Shown here piece by piece: positions 43,413 to 52,540 of a DNA stretch of 64,000 nt (its first letter is position 1; every line of letters begins with the position of its first letter). The notes under the pieces were generated by a model. The model was not told the DNA's origin, did not search any database, and worked only from the letters and a program-made list of their open reading frames with translations. The stretch is taken from contig JAHYIT010000004.1 in NCBI GenBank assembly GCA_019429205.1, positions 1 through 64,000 on the forward strand, given 5' to 3'. The translations under genes were made by a program, and so were the position numbers. Source of the DNA: Mariniphaga sp. (GTDB lineage: Bacteria > Bacteroidota > Bacteroidia > Bacteroidales > Prolixibacteraceae).

Positions 43413-46400
43413 TTACTCCTGTTTCGAAACAACTATACCAATAGAAACGTCTTTGTCAATTTCAACTTCTTTGGCTGTTGCATCTCTTAGTTCGTCAACA
43501 AGTTGAAGGTCAACGGCCAAAGTTTGGGCGCAAATATAGTTTTTAAAATTTAATACCGCATCATTAATTGCATCGTGCTTTTGAATAATCAGCTGAATGC
43601 GGTCGGTAACCTCAAATCCACTTTCTTTCCTCAGGTTCTGGATTTTATTGATGAATTCGCGCGCATAACCTTCCTGTTTCAGCTCTTCGGTTACATCAAT
43701 ATCCAGCGCAATAGTCAATTGCCCTTCGGAGGCTACAGTCCAGCAGGGAATGTCTTCCGTCTGAACTTCAACATCATCTTTTGTGATGGCAATTTTCTGA
43801 TCCCCGGCATCAATTTCCACAGTGCCTGCATTTTCCAGTTCAGCAATTTTGTGCTGATCGAACTGTACGATTGCGCCCGCTATTTGTTTCATTAGTTTCC
43901 CGTATTTGGGCCCCAGCGTTTTAAAATTGGGTTTTATTTTCTTTTTGATGATACCTTCGGTATCGGTCAGAAACTCCACTTCTTTCACATTCACTTCGGT
44001 TAGAATGATGTCTTTAACCGCCTCGAACTGCTCACGGAAATGCGGATTGAGCACCGGCACCATAATTTTGGCCAGCGGTTGCCTCACTTTCAGCTTTTCT
44101 TTTCGGCGCAGGGCCAGAATCATGGAAGAAGCCTTTTGGGCGATTCCCATTTTTTCTTCCAGGTCTTTGTCTATCAACTTTTCATCGTAACCCGGAAAAT
44201 CAGCGAGATGAACGCTCTGGTCGATTTCTTTACCTGTGGCTTTATTCAAGTCGGCAAAAAGCAAGTCGGCATAGAACGGGGCTATGGGCGCCATCAGTTT
44301 GGCCACGGTTACCAAACTGGTGTAAAGTGTTTGGTAGGCCGAAATTTTATCGGTGGAATATTCTCCTCCCCAGTATCTCTTCCGGCTGAGGCGCACAAAC
44401 CAGTTGCTCAGGTTTTCGGTTACAAATTCTGAAATGGCCCGGCCCGCGCGGGTCGGCTCGTAGTTTTCGTAACTTTCGCCCACTACTTTTACCAATGAGT
44501 TCAGCAGCGAGATAATCCAGCGGTCGAGTTCGGGACGCTGTTCAACCGGAATTTCTTCTTCGGCATACCTGAAATTGTCCACATTGGCATAAAGCGCAAA
44601 GAAATTGTATGTATTGTAAAGTGTTCCGAAGAATTTCCGTTTCATTTCTTCCACACCTTCCACATCAAATTTCAGGTTGTCCCAGGGTTGGGCGTTGGTA
44701 ATCATATACCAGCGCAGCGGGTCAGAACCGTATTTGTCGATGGTGTAGAACGGATCGACGGCGTTGCCCAGGCGTTTCGACATTTTATTGCCGCTTTTGT
44801 CGAGCACCAGTCCGTTGGAAATGATGTTTTTAAACGAAACCGAATCGCTCACCATGGTGGCAATGGCGTGCAATGTAAAAAACCATCCGCGGGTCTGGTC
44901 CACACCTTCGGCAATAAAATCGGCAGGAAACAGACGAGCCCCACCCCATCCCTCCCCCAGGGGGAGGGTGTTCAGGGCAGTGGTTATTTTGTAAAGTACT
45001 CCTTCAATATTATTGATAATTTCTTCATTTTTAAACCGAAGGACTTCAAAACCCACTTGATTCAGAATCTCAGTTCTCTGTTTATCCGAAATATCCTTGT
45101 CAGGTAATGAATGATAACCTCCATCCACCTCGATAATTAAATGTTTTTTCAGACAAACAAAATCAACAATAAACTGATCAATAATATGTTGTCTGCGAAA
45201 CTTATAATTTGCTAAACCACGATTTTTGAGATTCTGCCACAAAAACTTTTCTGCCTCTGTTGGATTTTCTTTTTGTTTTTTGGCAAGTTCTTTTAACAAA
45301 CCATAACTCGAATCTCTTGCAGTCTGCCATTTCGGAGTTGCGGATTCTCCCCCTTTGGGGGAGTTAGAGGGGGCTCCTGTTTCAAATGGATAATGATGTT
45401 GGGCATAAGGCATGGCACCCGAATCGAACCAAACATCAATCAAATCGGGTTCGCGGAACATTTTTTTGCCTGAAGGGGAAACCAGTACCACATTGTCAAT
45501 GTAAGGTTTGTGCAGGTCGATATTTTCAAAGTTCTCTTTTGAGTTATTTCCGGGTTTGAAATTCTTGTATGGATTTTCGATCATGAACCCGGCTCCAATT
45601 GCTTTTTCAATTTCCGCCATCAGCTCTTCTGTGGAACCAATGCATATTTCTTCCGAGCCATCTTCGGTGCGCCAAATGGGCAGCGGTGTTCCCCAGAACC
45701 GTGAACGGCTGAGGTTCCAGTCCACCAGATTTTCGAGCCAGTTGCCGAACCGGCCGGTGCCGGTTGACTGCGGTTTCCAGTTGATTGTGTTGTTCAGTTC
45801 CACCATGCGTTCTTTTACCGCTGTGGTTTTAATGAACCACGAATCGAGCGGATAATAAAGCACCGGCTTGTCAGTTCTCCAGCAGTGGGGATAACTGTGT
45901 GTAAGCTTTTCAATTTTGAATGCTTTGTTATCCAGCTTCAGCATCACCGAAATATCCACATCCACGGTGGGGTCGTCTTCGGTCAGTTTTTCGCTGTAAT
46001 CGTTTTTCACATACCGTCCCGAAAAATCGTGGTATTTTTCAGTATTTACGTATTTTTTTACAAAAGATTCGGCCATTTCCGAGATAAGAAAAAAGCGTCC
46101 TTTGCGGTCAACCAGCGCCTGTGTTTTGCCGTCGGTATCTTCCACAATGAGGGGCGAAATTCCGTTTTGTTTGGCCACACGGTCGTCGTCGGCGCCAAAT
46201 GTCGGGGCAATATGCACAATGCCGGTACCGTCTTCAATGGTTACAAAATCGCCGGTAATAACTTCAAATGCTTTTCCTTTGGGTTTTACCCACTCAATGA
46301 GTTGTTCGTACTGAACGCCGGCCAGTTCTTCGCCCGCATATTCAGCCAGCACTTTATACGGAATATTTTTATCCCCCTGGTTATATTCGTCAACCGGGGC

Positions 46401-47276
46401 ATTTTCACTTTCAACATTAAAATAAACGTGCAGCAGGTCTTTGGCCAAAATCAGTGTGACCGGAATTCCTGTGTAAGGATTAAAGGTTTTGATTTTTACA
46501 TACCGGATTTGTGGCCCTACTGCCAGTGCCGTATTCGACGGCAGTGTCCATGGTGTGGTGGTCCAGGCCAGAAAATAGAGGTCGGTGTCCACATTTTCAA
46601 ACAGAAACTTCGAGCGCTCGTTGCGGATGGCTTTAAACTGTGCCACGATGGTGGTGTCTTTCACATCGCGGTAGCAACCCGGCTGGTTTAGTTCGTGCGA
46701 ACTCAAACCCGTTCCGGCAGCAGGCGAATAGGGCTGAATGGTATAGCCTTTGTATAATAGTCCCTTGTTGTAAATTTGCTTCAGTAACCACCAGACGGTT
46801 TCAATGTAACGACTGTCGTAAGTGATGTAGGGGTCGTCCATGTTCACCCAGTAGCCCATAATGCGGGTGAGTTCTTCCCATTCGCGGGTATATTTCATTA
46901 CCTCCTTGCGGCAGGCGGCATTGTATTCTTCAACCGAAATTTTCTTTCCGATGTCTTCCTTTGTAATGTTCAGCGATTTTTCCACGCTCAGTTCCACCGG
47001 CAAACCGTGGGTGTCCCAGCCGGCTTTGCGGTGCACGCGGTAACCTTTCATGGTTTTGTAGCGGCAGAAAATATCCTTAATGGCACGGGCCATCACGTGA
47101 TGAATTCCCGGCATCCCGTTGGCCGAGGGCGGTCCTTCGTAAAACACAAAGGTTGGGTGGCCCTCGCGGGTGGAAATGCTTTTATGAAACGTGTCGTCTT
47201 CTTCCCATCGTTTTAATACCTCTTTATTGATCTGAGAGAGGTCTAATTGTTTGTATTCCTGAAATTTATTCACCAT
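43413..47276 (-). CDS. ileS: Isoleucyl-tRNA synthetase with an in-frame DUF559 endonuclease-like insertion
   Basis: 1287 residues against about 1140 for the family in this phylum. The class I core is intact: PSANGMPGIHHVMARAIKD with the HIGH motif (GIHH, residues 57-60), the CP1 editing domain, DVWFDSGAMPYAQHHYPFE, FPADFIAEGVDQTRGWFFTLH, and KMSKRLGNAVDP. Between PFE and FPADF, where relatives have about 8-9 residues, about 148 residues are inserted (634-781). These contain a DUF559 domain: EKFLWQNLKNRGLANYKFRRQ, IIDQFIVDFVCLKKHLIIEVDGGYH, and EVLRFKNEEIINN. The gene has no frameshift or stop. Its AAGGAG before the ATG is one of the few Shine-Dalgarno-like sequences in the window. The C-terminal anticodon domains are complete. 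It probably remains active because growth needs it. Confidence 0.93.
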   Translation of the reverse strand: MVNKFQEYKQLDLSQINKEVLKRWEEDDTFHKSISTREGHPTFVFYEGPPSANGMPGIHHVMARAIKDIFCRYKTMKGYRVHRKAGWDTHGLPVELSVEKSLNITKEDIGKKISVEEYNAACRKEVMKYTREWEELTRIMGYWVNMDDPYITYDSRYIETVWWLLKQIYNKGLLYKGYTIQPYSPAAGTGLSSHELNQPGCYRDVKDTTIVAQFKAIRNERSKFLFENVDTDLYFLAWTTTPWTLPSNTALAVGPQIRYVKIKTFNPYTGIPVTLILAKDLLHVYFNVESENAPVDEYNQGDKNIPYKVLAEYAGEELAGVQYEQLIEWVKPKGKAFEVITGDFVTIEDGTGIVHIAPTFGADDDRVAKQNGISPLIVEDTDGKTQALVDRKGRFFLISEMAESFVKKYVNTEKYHDFSGRYVKNDYSEKLTEDDPTVDVDISVMLKLDNKAFKIEKLTHSYPHCWRTDKPVLYYPLDSWFIKTTAVKERMVELNNTINWKPQSTGTGRFGNWLENLVDWNLSRSRFWGTPLPIWRTEDGSEEICIGSTEELMAEIEKAIGAGFMIENPYKNFKPGNNSKENFENIDLHKPYIDNVVLVSPSGKKMFREPDLIDVWFDSGAMPYAQHHYPFETGAPSNSPKGGESATPKWQTARDSSYGLLKELAKKQKENPTEAEKFLWQNLKNRGLANYKFRRQHIIDQFIVDFVCLKKHLIIEVDGGYHSLPDKDISDKQRTEILNQVGFEVLRFKNEEIINNIEGVLYKITTALNTLPLGEGWGGARLFPADFIAEGVDQTRGWFFTLHAIATMVSDSVSFKNIISNGLVLDKSGNKMSKRLGNAVDPFYTIDKYGSDPLRWYMITNAQPWDNLKFDVEGVEEMKRKFFGTLYNTYNFFALYANVDNFRYAEEEIPVEQRPELDRWIISLLNSLVKVVGESYENYEPTRAGRAISEFVTENLSNWFVRLSRKRYWGGEYSTDKISAYQTLYTSLVTVAKLMAPIAPFYADLLFADLNKATGKEIDQSVHLADFPGYDEKLIDKDLEEKMGIAQKASSMILALRRKEKLKVRQPLAKIMVPVLNPHFREQFEAVKDIILTEVNVKEVEFLTDTEGIIKKKIKPNFKTLGPKYGKLMKQIAGAIVQFDQHKIAELENAGTVEIDAGDQKIAITKDDVEVQTEDIPCWTVASEGQLTIALDIDVTEELKQEGYAREFINKIQNLRKESGFEVTDRIQLIIQKHDAINDAVLNFKNYICAQTLAVDLQLVDELRDATAKEVEIDKDVSIGIVVSKQE
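44936..45377. mobile_element. DUF559-coding cassette with GC-rich terminal inverted repeats, inserted in ileS
   Basis: The insert in ileS is bounded by two related palindromes. The lower one is CCCTCCCCCAGGGGGAGGG (44950-44968); the upper one is CTCCCCCTTTGGGGGAG (45347-45363). Read outward from the ends, both begin GAGCCCC, then C-rich sequence, then the palindrome, so they are terminal inverted repeats. GAAACAG (44927-44933) and CTGTTTC (45377-45383) extend the symmetry. The interior (about 120 codons, same frame as ileS) codes DUF559, a PD-(D/E)xK nuclease fold with DF and EVDG residues. The element translates in frame at both edges, as Rickettsia palindromic elements do. Mobility is inferred. 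Confidence 0.75.
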
Positions 47277-47316
47277 AAAAAACTCCTTGTTCTGCTGCTT
47301 TCGTTAAAAAAATATG

Positions 47317-47324
47317 CAAATATA
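47317..47324 (-). promoter_or_regulatory. -7 promoter box of ileS
   Basis: The minus strand reads TATATTTG, a full TAnnTTTG match, about 40 bases before the ileS ATG. The -33 TTTG is not obvious. Confidence 0.5.
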
Positions 47325-47382
47325 GGAATTTTTTAAGGGGAGTGTTTTTATATGGAAAGCTAAATCATGAATCGGATAACAT

Positions 47383-48507
47383 TTACTCTTCCACCCCAAA
47401 CTTATACACACAAACCGAGTAATATTCCTCGCCGGGTTCCAGAATAGTAGAAGGAAAATCCGGCTGGTTGGGGCTGTCGGGGAAATGCTGGGTTTCGAGG
47501 CAGAATGAGGTACGGCGGTCATAAACTTTGCCGTTTTTCCCGGTGTCCCTGCCATCGAGGAAATTGCCGCCGTAAAACTGCAACCCTGGTTCGTTGGTGT
47601 AAACTTCCATTGTCCGGCCCGAAAAAGCTTCCACAACCCTGGCGGCAAAGTTGATTCCACTTTCTGCAGGAAACAGTACCCAGTTGTGATCGTAACCCAA
47701 CCCGTACTTCAGTTGTTCAAAATCTTCATCCACCCTTTCGCCAATAGCAGTTGGCGCCCTGAAATCCATCGGAGTACCTTCCACCGGAGAAATTTCGCCA
47801 ATTGGAATCAATCCCTCATCCACCGGCGTGTAAAAATCGGCGTTGATTTGCAGAACGTGATCATTAATTGTTCCGTTTCCGTCGCCTTTCAAATTGAAAA
47901 AGGAGTGATGCGTCAGATTTACCGGTGTGGGACGGTCTGTAGTGGCCCAATATTCAATTTTCAATTCGTTTTCGTCTGTTAATTGATACTGCACCTTCAC
48001 ATTCAGGTTTCCCGGATAACCTTCTTCCATGTGAGGCGAAGTATAGGTTAAAATCAGCTTTTGGCCATCGGACTGGGTGGCATCCCAAACCACGTCGTTA
48101 AAACCTTTGGTACCGCCGTGCAAATGGTTTTCGCCGTTATTTTGAACCAGGGAATAAACGGTGTCATTCAGTACAAACTTCCCTTTGGCAATACGGTTTC
48201 CGTAGCGGCCAATCAGTGCTCCGTAGTAAATTTCATTTGAATTTAAATATCCTTCCAATGTTTCGTAACCGGTTACAATGTCTGCAAAATTTCCATTTTT
48301 ATCAGGAACCCACAGATTTACTACGCGCCCGCCAAAGTTGGTTATTTGAGTAACTACCCCGTTGCTGTTTTTAAGGGTAAACAATTCCACCTGTTTCCCG
48401 TCAGCAAGTCCGCCAAACGAACTTGCATCAATTAATACTGGCTGTTTTGGTTTTGGAGAACAGGAAAACATCGTAATTATCGCCAAAATTATGAACGTAT
48501 TTTTCAT
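47383..48507 (-). CDS. Aldose 1-epimerase (galactose mutarotase), lipoprotein
   Basis: 374 residues. The N-terminus (FIILAIITMFSCSPKPKQP) is a lipoprotein signal with Cys near residue 16. The mutarotase fold shows LKNSNGVVTQITNFGGRVVNLWV, GRYGNRIAKGKF, NLTHHSFFNLKGDG with the catalytic His, and GLQFYGGNFLDG, near the C-terminal Glu (PGEEYYS). It speeds the interconversion of alpha and beta aldoses, here in the periplasm or on the membrane. Most bacterial relatives are cytoplasmic, but lipoprotein forms are common in Bacteroidota. It is divergent from the sulfatase. Confidence 0.9.
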   Translation of the reverse strand: MKNTFIILAIITMFSCSPKPKQPVLIDASSFGGLADGKQVELFTLKNSNGVVTQITNFGGRVVNLWVPDKNGNFADIVTGYETLEGYLNSNEIYYGALIGRYGNRIAKGKFVLNDTVYSLVQNNGENHLHGGTKGFNDVVWDATQSDGQKLILTYTSPHMEEGYPGNLNVKVQYQLTDENELKIEYWATTDRPTPVNLTHHSFFNLKGDGNGTINDHVLQINADFYTPVDEGLIPIGEISPVEGTPMDFRAPTAIGERVDEDFEQLKYGLGYDHNWVLFPAESGINFAARVVEAFSGRTMEVYTNEPGLQFYGGNFLDGRDTGKNGKVYDRRTSFCLETQHFPDSPNQPDFPSTILEPGEEYYSVCVYKFGVEE

Positions 48508-48697
48508 CTCATTATATTTATTAATTTAACGGTATTCGATGAAACTCGCTTTATGATGATTTATTTTTGTGGCAAAACTTTGCCATGCTCGTTTCATTTT
48601 AAGTTATTTTTGTTTTTTATGAACGATGCTGCTAATTTAAGGGTAATTTTTACACCTGAAAATAAGTTTGAAAAGTAAATCTAAAAAAAGATAAACC
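48508..48697 (+). promoter_or_regulatory. Divergent intergenic region with palindrome, before the sulfatase
   Basis: TATTTTTG at 48562-48569 (TAnnTTTG) is followed directly by the palindrome TGGCAAAACTTTGCCA (48570-48585). Its core AAAACTTT is shared with the palindrome at 34930-34943 upstream of the LamG regulator. ATGAAAC (48539-48545) and GTTTCAT (48591-48597) form a wider inverted repeat around it. Operator function is inferred. Confidence 0.35.
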
Positions 48698-50281
48698 ATG
48701 CAAAAGTTTCACACCTCTCCGGTTTTTTTCCTCTTCGTTTTAATTCTGTTGACGGGTTGCCGGCAAAAACCTGAAACACCCCAGCGTCCCAATATTTTGT
48801 TTGCCATTGCCGACGATGCCTCGTGGAAGCATTTTGGCGCTTATGGCTGCGACTGGGTGAAAACACCGGCGTTTGATCGCGTGGCCAGCGAAGGCATATT
48901 GTTTACCCGTGCTTACACGCCCAATGCCAAGTGTGCGCCGTCGCGCTCGTGCATTTTAACCGGCCGCAACAGTTGGCAACTGGAAGAGGCTGCAAACCAC
49001 TCACCGCTTTTCCCGGCAAAATTTAAAACCTATGCCGAAGCGCTGGGCGAACATGGTTACTGGGTAGGCAGCACGGCCAAAGGCTGGGCGCCGGGCGACC
49101 CCGGAGAAATCAACGGAAAAAGGCGCGAACTCACCGGACCAAAATTTAATGAATTCAAAACCGATCCGCCCGCAAAATTTATTTCGAATAACGATTATGC
49201 CAAAAATTTCGAGGCCTTTCTGGAAGAACGGCCCGAAGGACAGCCATTCTGTTTCTGGTATGGCAGCACCGAACCGCACCGTGCATACGAGTTTGAAGCC
49301 GGATTAAAATACGGAGGGAAAATTCTGGATGATGTTGATGAAGTTCCCACTTTTTGGCCGGATGTGGATTCCATACGTACCGACATGCTCGACTATGCTT
49401 TTGAAATTGAATACTTCGATCTCCACCTTCAGCAAATGTTGCAAAAACTGGAAGAACTTGGCGAACTGGAAAATACGCTGGTAATTGTTACGGCCGATAA
49501 CGGAATGCCTTTCCCGCGCATTAAAGGCCAGGTGTATGAATATTCCAATCACCTTCCACTGGCTGTGATGTGGCCCGACGGTATCAAAAACCCGGGGCGT
49601 GTGATTCGAGACTTTGTGAATTTTATCGATTTTGCACCTACCTTTTTGGAAATGGCCGGGCTTACCAGCGAAAAAGCCGGAATGCAGCCAGTTTCAGGAA
49701 GAAGTCTGGCCGAATATTTCAATACCGAAAAAGAAGGAAATGTTTTCCCGGAACGCGACCATATTATTGTTGGAAAAGAGCGCCACGACGTTGGAAGACC
49801 AGACGATCAGGGCTATCCGGTGCGTGGAATTTTTAAAGGCGATTATCTTTACCTGCGTAATTTTAAACCCGAACGATGGCCCAAGGGGAATCCCGAAACC
49901 GGTTATCTTAACTGCGACGGCAGTCCAACCAAAACTTATATTCTGGACACCCGCCGCAATAAAGGTCTTATGGAATTCTGGCAGCTCAATTTCGGGAAAA
50001 GGGCAGCGGAAGAAATGTACAATGTGGTGGAAGACCCGTTTTGTATGAATAACCTGGCCGATGATGAAGCTTATGCAGAACTGAAAACAGAACTGGAAGC
50101 CGAAATGATTGAACAACTCACTACTCAGAGCGATCCGCGCATTTTGGGCAGCGGCGATATTTTCGATAATTACCCGTATGTTGGCGCCGTACAAAACTAC
50201 TACAACCGTTACATGGCTGGTGAAAAAGTGCCCGCGGGTTGGGTAAACGAAACCGATTACGATCCAGATTTAAAGGAATAG
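48698..50281 (+). CDS. Sulfatase (family S1), lipoprotein
   Basis: 527 residues. The signal [14 protein letters not shown] ends in a lipobox, so it is a lipoprotein. The sulfatase signature is [12 protein letters not shown] (about residues 75-86), with the Cys converted to formylglycine; [14 protein letters not shown] provides the metal-binding Asp pair, and [16 protein letters not shown] is the second metal motif. It hydrolyses sulfate esters of glycans or phenols. There is no TonB receptor or SusD nearby, so the substrate is not clear. The formylglycine must be made by an enzyme elsewhere, since the SUMF1 protein at 33247-34773 lacks the needed Cys. Sixteen bases later comes rnhB. Confidence 0.9.
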   Translation: MQKFHTSPVFFLFVLILLTGCRQKPETPQRPNILFAIADDASWKHFGAYGCDWVKTPAFDRVASEGILFTRAYTPNAKCAPSRSCILTGRNSWQLEEAANHSPLFPAKFKTYAEALGEHGYWVGSTAKGWAPGDPGEINGKRRELTGPKFNEFKTDPPAKFISNNDYAKNFEAFLEERPEGQPFCFWYGSTEPHRAYEFEAGLKYGGKILDDVDEVPTFWPDVDSIRTDMLDYAFEIEYFDLHLQQMLQKLEELGELENTLVIVTADNGMPFPRIKGQVYEYSNHLPLAVMWPDGIKNPGRVIRDFVNFIDFAPTFLEMAGLTSEKAGMQPVSGRSLAEYFNTEKEGNVFPERDHIIVGKERHDVGRPDDQGYPVRGIFKGDYLYLRNFKPERWPKGNPETGYLNCDGSPTKTYILDTRRNKGLMEFWQLNFGKRAAEEMYNVVEDPFCMNNLADDEAYAELKTELEAEMIEQLTTQSDPRILGSGDIFDNYPYVGAVQNYYNRYMAGEKVPAGWVNETDYDPDLKE

Positions 50282-50297
50282 AATCAATTTCGCAGGA

Positions 50298-50906
50298 ATG
50301 AATTTTCAGCTTTTGCCTTTTTATAAAGAAGGAATTTTGGAAGCCGGATGCGATGAAGCCGGGCGCGGATGCCTGGCTGGTCCGGTAGTGGCGGCAGCGG
50401 TAATTCTGCCTCCTGATTTTAATTACGGAATTCTGAACGACTCCAAAAAACTTTCGGAAAAACAGCGGAAAGAACTTCGGCCACTGATTGAAAACGGGGC
50501 ACAAGCCTGGGCGGTGGAAATGGTTTCCAACGAGGAAATTGACAAGGTAAACATCCTGAATGCCTCATTTATCGCTATGAACCGGGCGGTACAAAAACTG
50601 AAAGTGAAACCGGAATACCTGCTCATTGACGGAAACCGGTTCAGGCCGCAAACCGAAATTCCGTTTACCTGTATGGTAAAAGGTGACGGACGGTTTTACT
50701 CCATTGCCGCAGCATCGGTGCTGGCAAAAACCTGGCGCGATGAGTATATGGAAAAAATCCATCCGCAATTCCCCCATTTCGACTGGGCACAGAACAAAGG
50801 TTATGCAACATTAAAACACCGCGAAGCCATTGCAAAATATGGTATTACCAAATATCATCGTTTGTCATTCAGGCTTCAGAACGATCAGTTGAAACTGGAT
50901 TTATGA
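50298..50906 (+). CDS. rnhB: Ribonuclease HII
   Basis: 202 residues. [23 protein letters not shown] carries the first catalytic Asp-Glu; LIDGNRFRP and [13 protein letters not shown] supply the rest. It removes ribonucleotides from DNA. It follows the sulfatase by 16 bases and precedes the TonB-like gene by 23, possibly co-transcribed, though the functions do not fit together. Confidence 0.95.
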   Translation: MNFQLLPFYKEGILEAGCDEAGRGCLAGPVVAAAVILPPDFNYGILNDSKKLSEKQRKELRPLIENGAQAWAVEMVSNEEIDKVNILNASFIAMNRAVQKLKVKPEYLLIDGNRFRPQTEIPFTCMVKGDGRFYSIAAASVLAKTWRDEYMEKIHPQFPHFDWAQNKGYATLKHREAIAKYGITKYHRLSFRLQNDQLKLDL

Positions 50907-50929
50907 GTGTTTTTTCTTAAATTAACCGC

Positions 50930-51808
50930 ATGAAACAGTTGATATACATTCTATTTTTTATCCTGCCGTTTTTACTTTCAGGACAAAACGATACTACCAT
51001 TTATTTCGGGGCGAACGGAAAAATGAACTCTGCGGAAAATCCGGTATTAAAAAAAGAAATTAAATACCGGGGAAAAAACCGGGTGAGAATCAATACTGAA
51101 AAGCTTGCTGATGATGGTTCATGGACCTTTTTATTCACTGAGCGGATTACCAGAAAAAACCCGGATTTGTTCCACATTCGAATTAAAGGCCGGGAATTCT
51201 CAGAAAGAATTGTGCGCCATTTTGAACCGCAACCCGATGGAAATTTGAAATTTACTGACACACAAAACGATCAGGTAAAACGCTCAGGATTCACGCAGTC
51301 AAAAATTCCACTCATTTTTCAAGGGGAACTCAGTGAGTATTATCCCAACGGAAACATCAAATCTGTTTCAGTTTACGAGAACAATGAGCTTATTTCAAAC
51401 CAAAACTGGAAAGAAAACGGAGAAAAATACATCGACAATATTTTTTATTCTGTTCAACGTGAGCCCCGGTTTTTAAGGGGAACTCAGGCTTTACACCAGC
51501 ATGTGCTGAAAACGTTCAGGGATTCGAAGGCTGACCTTTCGCAGATGGAAGGCCGGCTTGTGGTTGGATTTGTGGTGATGGAAAATGGCGAAATTGATGG
51601 CATCCGAATTGAAAAGGGACTGGGGCTGGAAATGAACAATCTGGCGCTAACGGCTTTTCACACCATGAAGGGCGAGTGGCAACCCGCCCGGCTAAATGGG
51701 GAAAATGTAAGGTTTTACCAGCTTTTTCCCATAAATTTCATTTACCGGGAGTTTGATTTCGACTACCTGGAGATGAAGGGAAGCATGTTGTACTGGGAGA
51801 TAAACTGA
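50930..51808 (+). CDS. Exported protein with a TonB C-terminal-like domain
   Basis: 292 residues. A signal peptide (LIYILFFILPFLLSGQ) is followed by a beta-rich part, a MORN-like unit near residue 130 (GELSEYYPNGNIKSVSVYENNEL), and a C-terminal domain like that of TonB (MEGRLVVGFVVMENGEIDGIRIEKGLG and ALTAFHTMKGEWQPARLNGENVRFYQLFPINF). Because it starts with a cleaved signal rather than an anchor, it is probably periplasmic and not an energy transducer. The role is unknown; many such proteins occur in Bacteroidota. Its stop is followed at once by gene remnants. Confidence 0.75.
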   Translation: MKQLIYILFFILPFLLSGQNDTTIYFGANGKMNSAENPVLKKEIKYRGKNRVRINTEKLADDGSWTFLFTERITRKNPDLFHIRIKGREFSERIVRHFEPQPDGNLKFTDTQNDQVKRSGFTQSKIPLIFQGELSEYYPNGNIKSVSVYENNELISNQNWKENGEKYIDNIFYSVQREPRFLRGTQALHQHVLKTFRDSKADLSQMEGRLVVGFVVMENGEIDGIRIEKGLGLEMNNLALTAFHTMKGEWQPARLNGENVRFYQLFPINFIYREFDFDYLEMKGSMLYWEIN

Positions 51809-52073
51809 AACAGAAGGTGGTTTTTTTGACGGTTACGGAAATGATTACGTAACAGATACGGTAAAATATTTTTGCATAGGGGATACACTGATAAATGATA
51901 CCGTTTTTCAAAAATTATATTACAAGGGATTCGGAAAGCCTACTAAATCCGAAGGAAAAAAATTGTCTGGTTATTTTGGCGCCATCAGAAATGACACGTT
52001 AAACAAACAAGTATGGATTAATTCCAAACATCTGTTTAACGTCTTATTCCCGGCTCATTTACTTTTCTTATAG
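51804..52073 (+). pseudogene. Remnant of an exported Bacteroidota protein
   Basis: A frame overlapping the TonB-like stop is open for 89 codons but has no start codon; a TAA stands directly before it. It reads GGFFDGYGNDYVTDTVKYF, GDTLINDTVFQKLYYKG, then GYFGAIRNDTLNKQVWI. This pattern (GDTxxNDTxYxKxY ... GAxRxD) recurs in secreted proteins with type IX secretion tails in this phylum. The peptide then stops early (LLFL). N-terminus and C-terminus are both missing. Confidence 0.5.
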
Positions 52074-52227
52074 AAAAAATCGTTGTGAAATAATTGCATT
52101 TAAACCTGAAATAAAAACCAAAACCCGCTTGAAAAAATTAACCGACATATTGTTTAAACTGGACTTCAGCACATCCGGGAAACCAACAATCAATTATCGA
52201 TTCAATTCAGAATTAACACAAAACTGA
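52072..52227 (+). pseudogene. Unassigned C-terminal gene fragment
   Basis: In the next frame, an open stretch continues over the stop of the previous remnant and codes KTKTRLKKLTDILFKLDF and PTINYRFNSELTQN, ending at TGA 52225-52227. No start codon. It may be the 3' end of a separate gene brought here by deletion. The family is not recognised. Confidence 0.3.
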
Positions 52228-52242
52228 AACCACAAATATTAA

Positions 52243-52467
52243 ATGAAAATGGAGCCAATCATTGACCACATAACAATAACCGTAAAAGACTTAAAAGCAG
52301 CAGAACCTTTCTATGACAAATTTCTTCCTGTTTTAGGCTTCAGCCTTGACCACAAATTTAAAGGCACGGTACCCGAACATGAATTTGAAGTCATTGAGTA
52401 TTGTCATCCATTACTCATATTTGCTATTAATTCTCCAAGAAAAGCTTTTAAAGGTGGCATATATTGA
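52243..52467 (+). pseudogene. VOC (glyoxalase) family protein, truncated
   Basis: 74 residues: MEPIIDHITITVKDLKAAEPFYDKFL then LGFSLDHKF, the first beta-alpha-beta-beta unit of a VOC metalloenzyme. The normal length is about 130-150 residues. The frame stops right where a palindromic sequence begins (52470). The second half, with the remaining metal ligands and second module, is absent in all frames downstream. Probably non-functional. Confidence 0.65.
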
Positions 52468-52469
52468 AC

Positions 52470-52518
52470 AGGGCTTCCCGATATCGGCAAACTCATCGGG
52501 ACAGGCTTCCTGCCCTGG
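52470..52518. repeat. Nested palindromic element at the truncated VOC gene
   Basis: CAGGGC (52470-52475) pairs with GCCCTG (52513-52518), enclosing TCCCGAT (52477-52483) paired with ATCGGGA (52496-52502), with a short CAGG/CCTG pair beside it. The result is a branched foldable unit of about 49 bases exactly at the break of the VOC gene. It resembles an inserted palindromic repeat. Confidence 0.4.
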
Positions 52519-52540
52519 GAATTTGAGCAAATACAACCAA

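Noticed and set aside
45885-46691. 268-codon plus-strand frame inside ileS
   Set aside because: It is antisense to a clear gene, with His/Phe/Val-rich composition typical of a shadow and no domain.
43413-47276. The IleRS insert as an intein
   Set aside because: The edges lack Cys/Ser/Thr at the splice start and a terminal His-Asn; the flanks are palindromic repeats instead.
49694-50194. 166-codon minus-strand frame in the sulfatase gene
   Set aside because: Antisense shadow; the sulfatase reading is certain.
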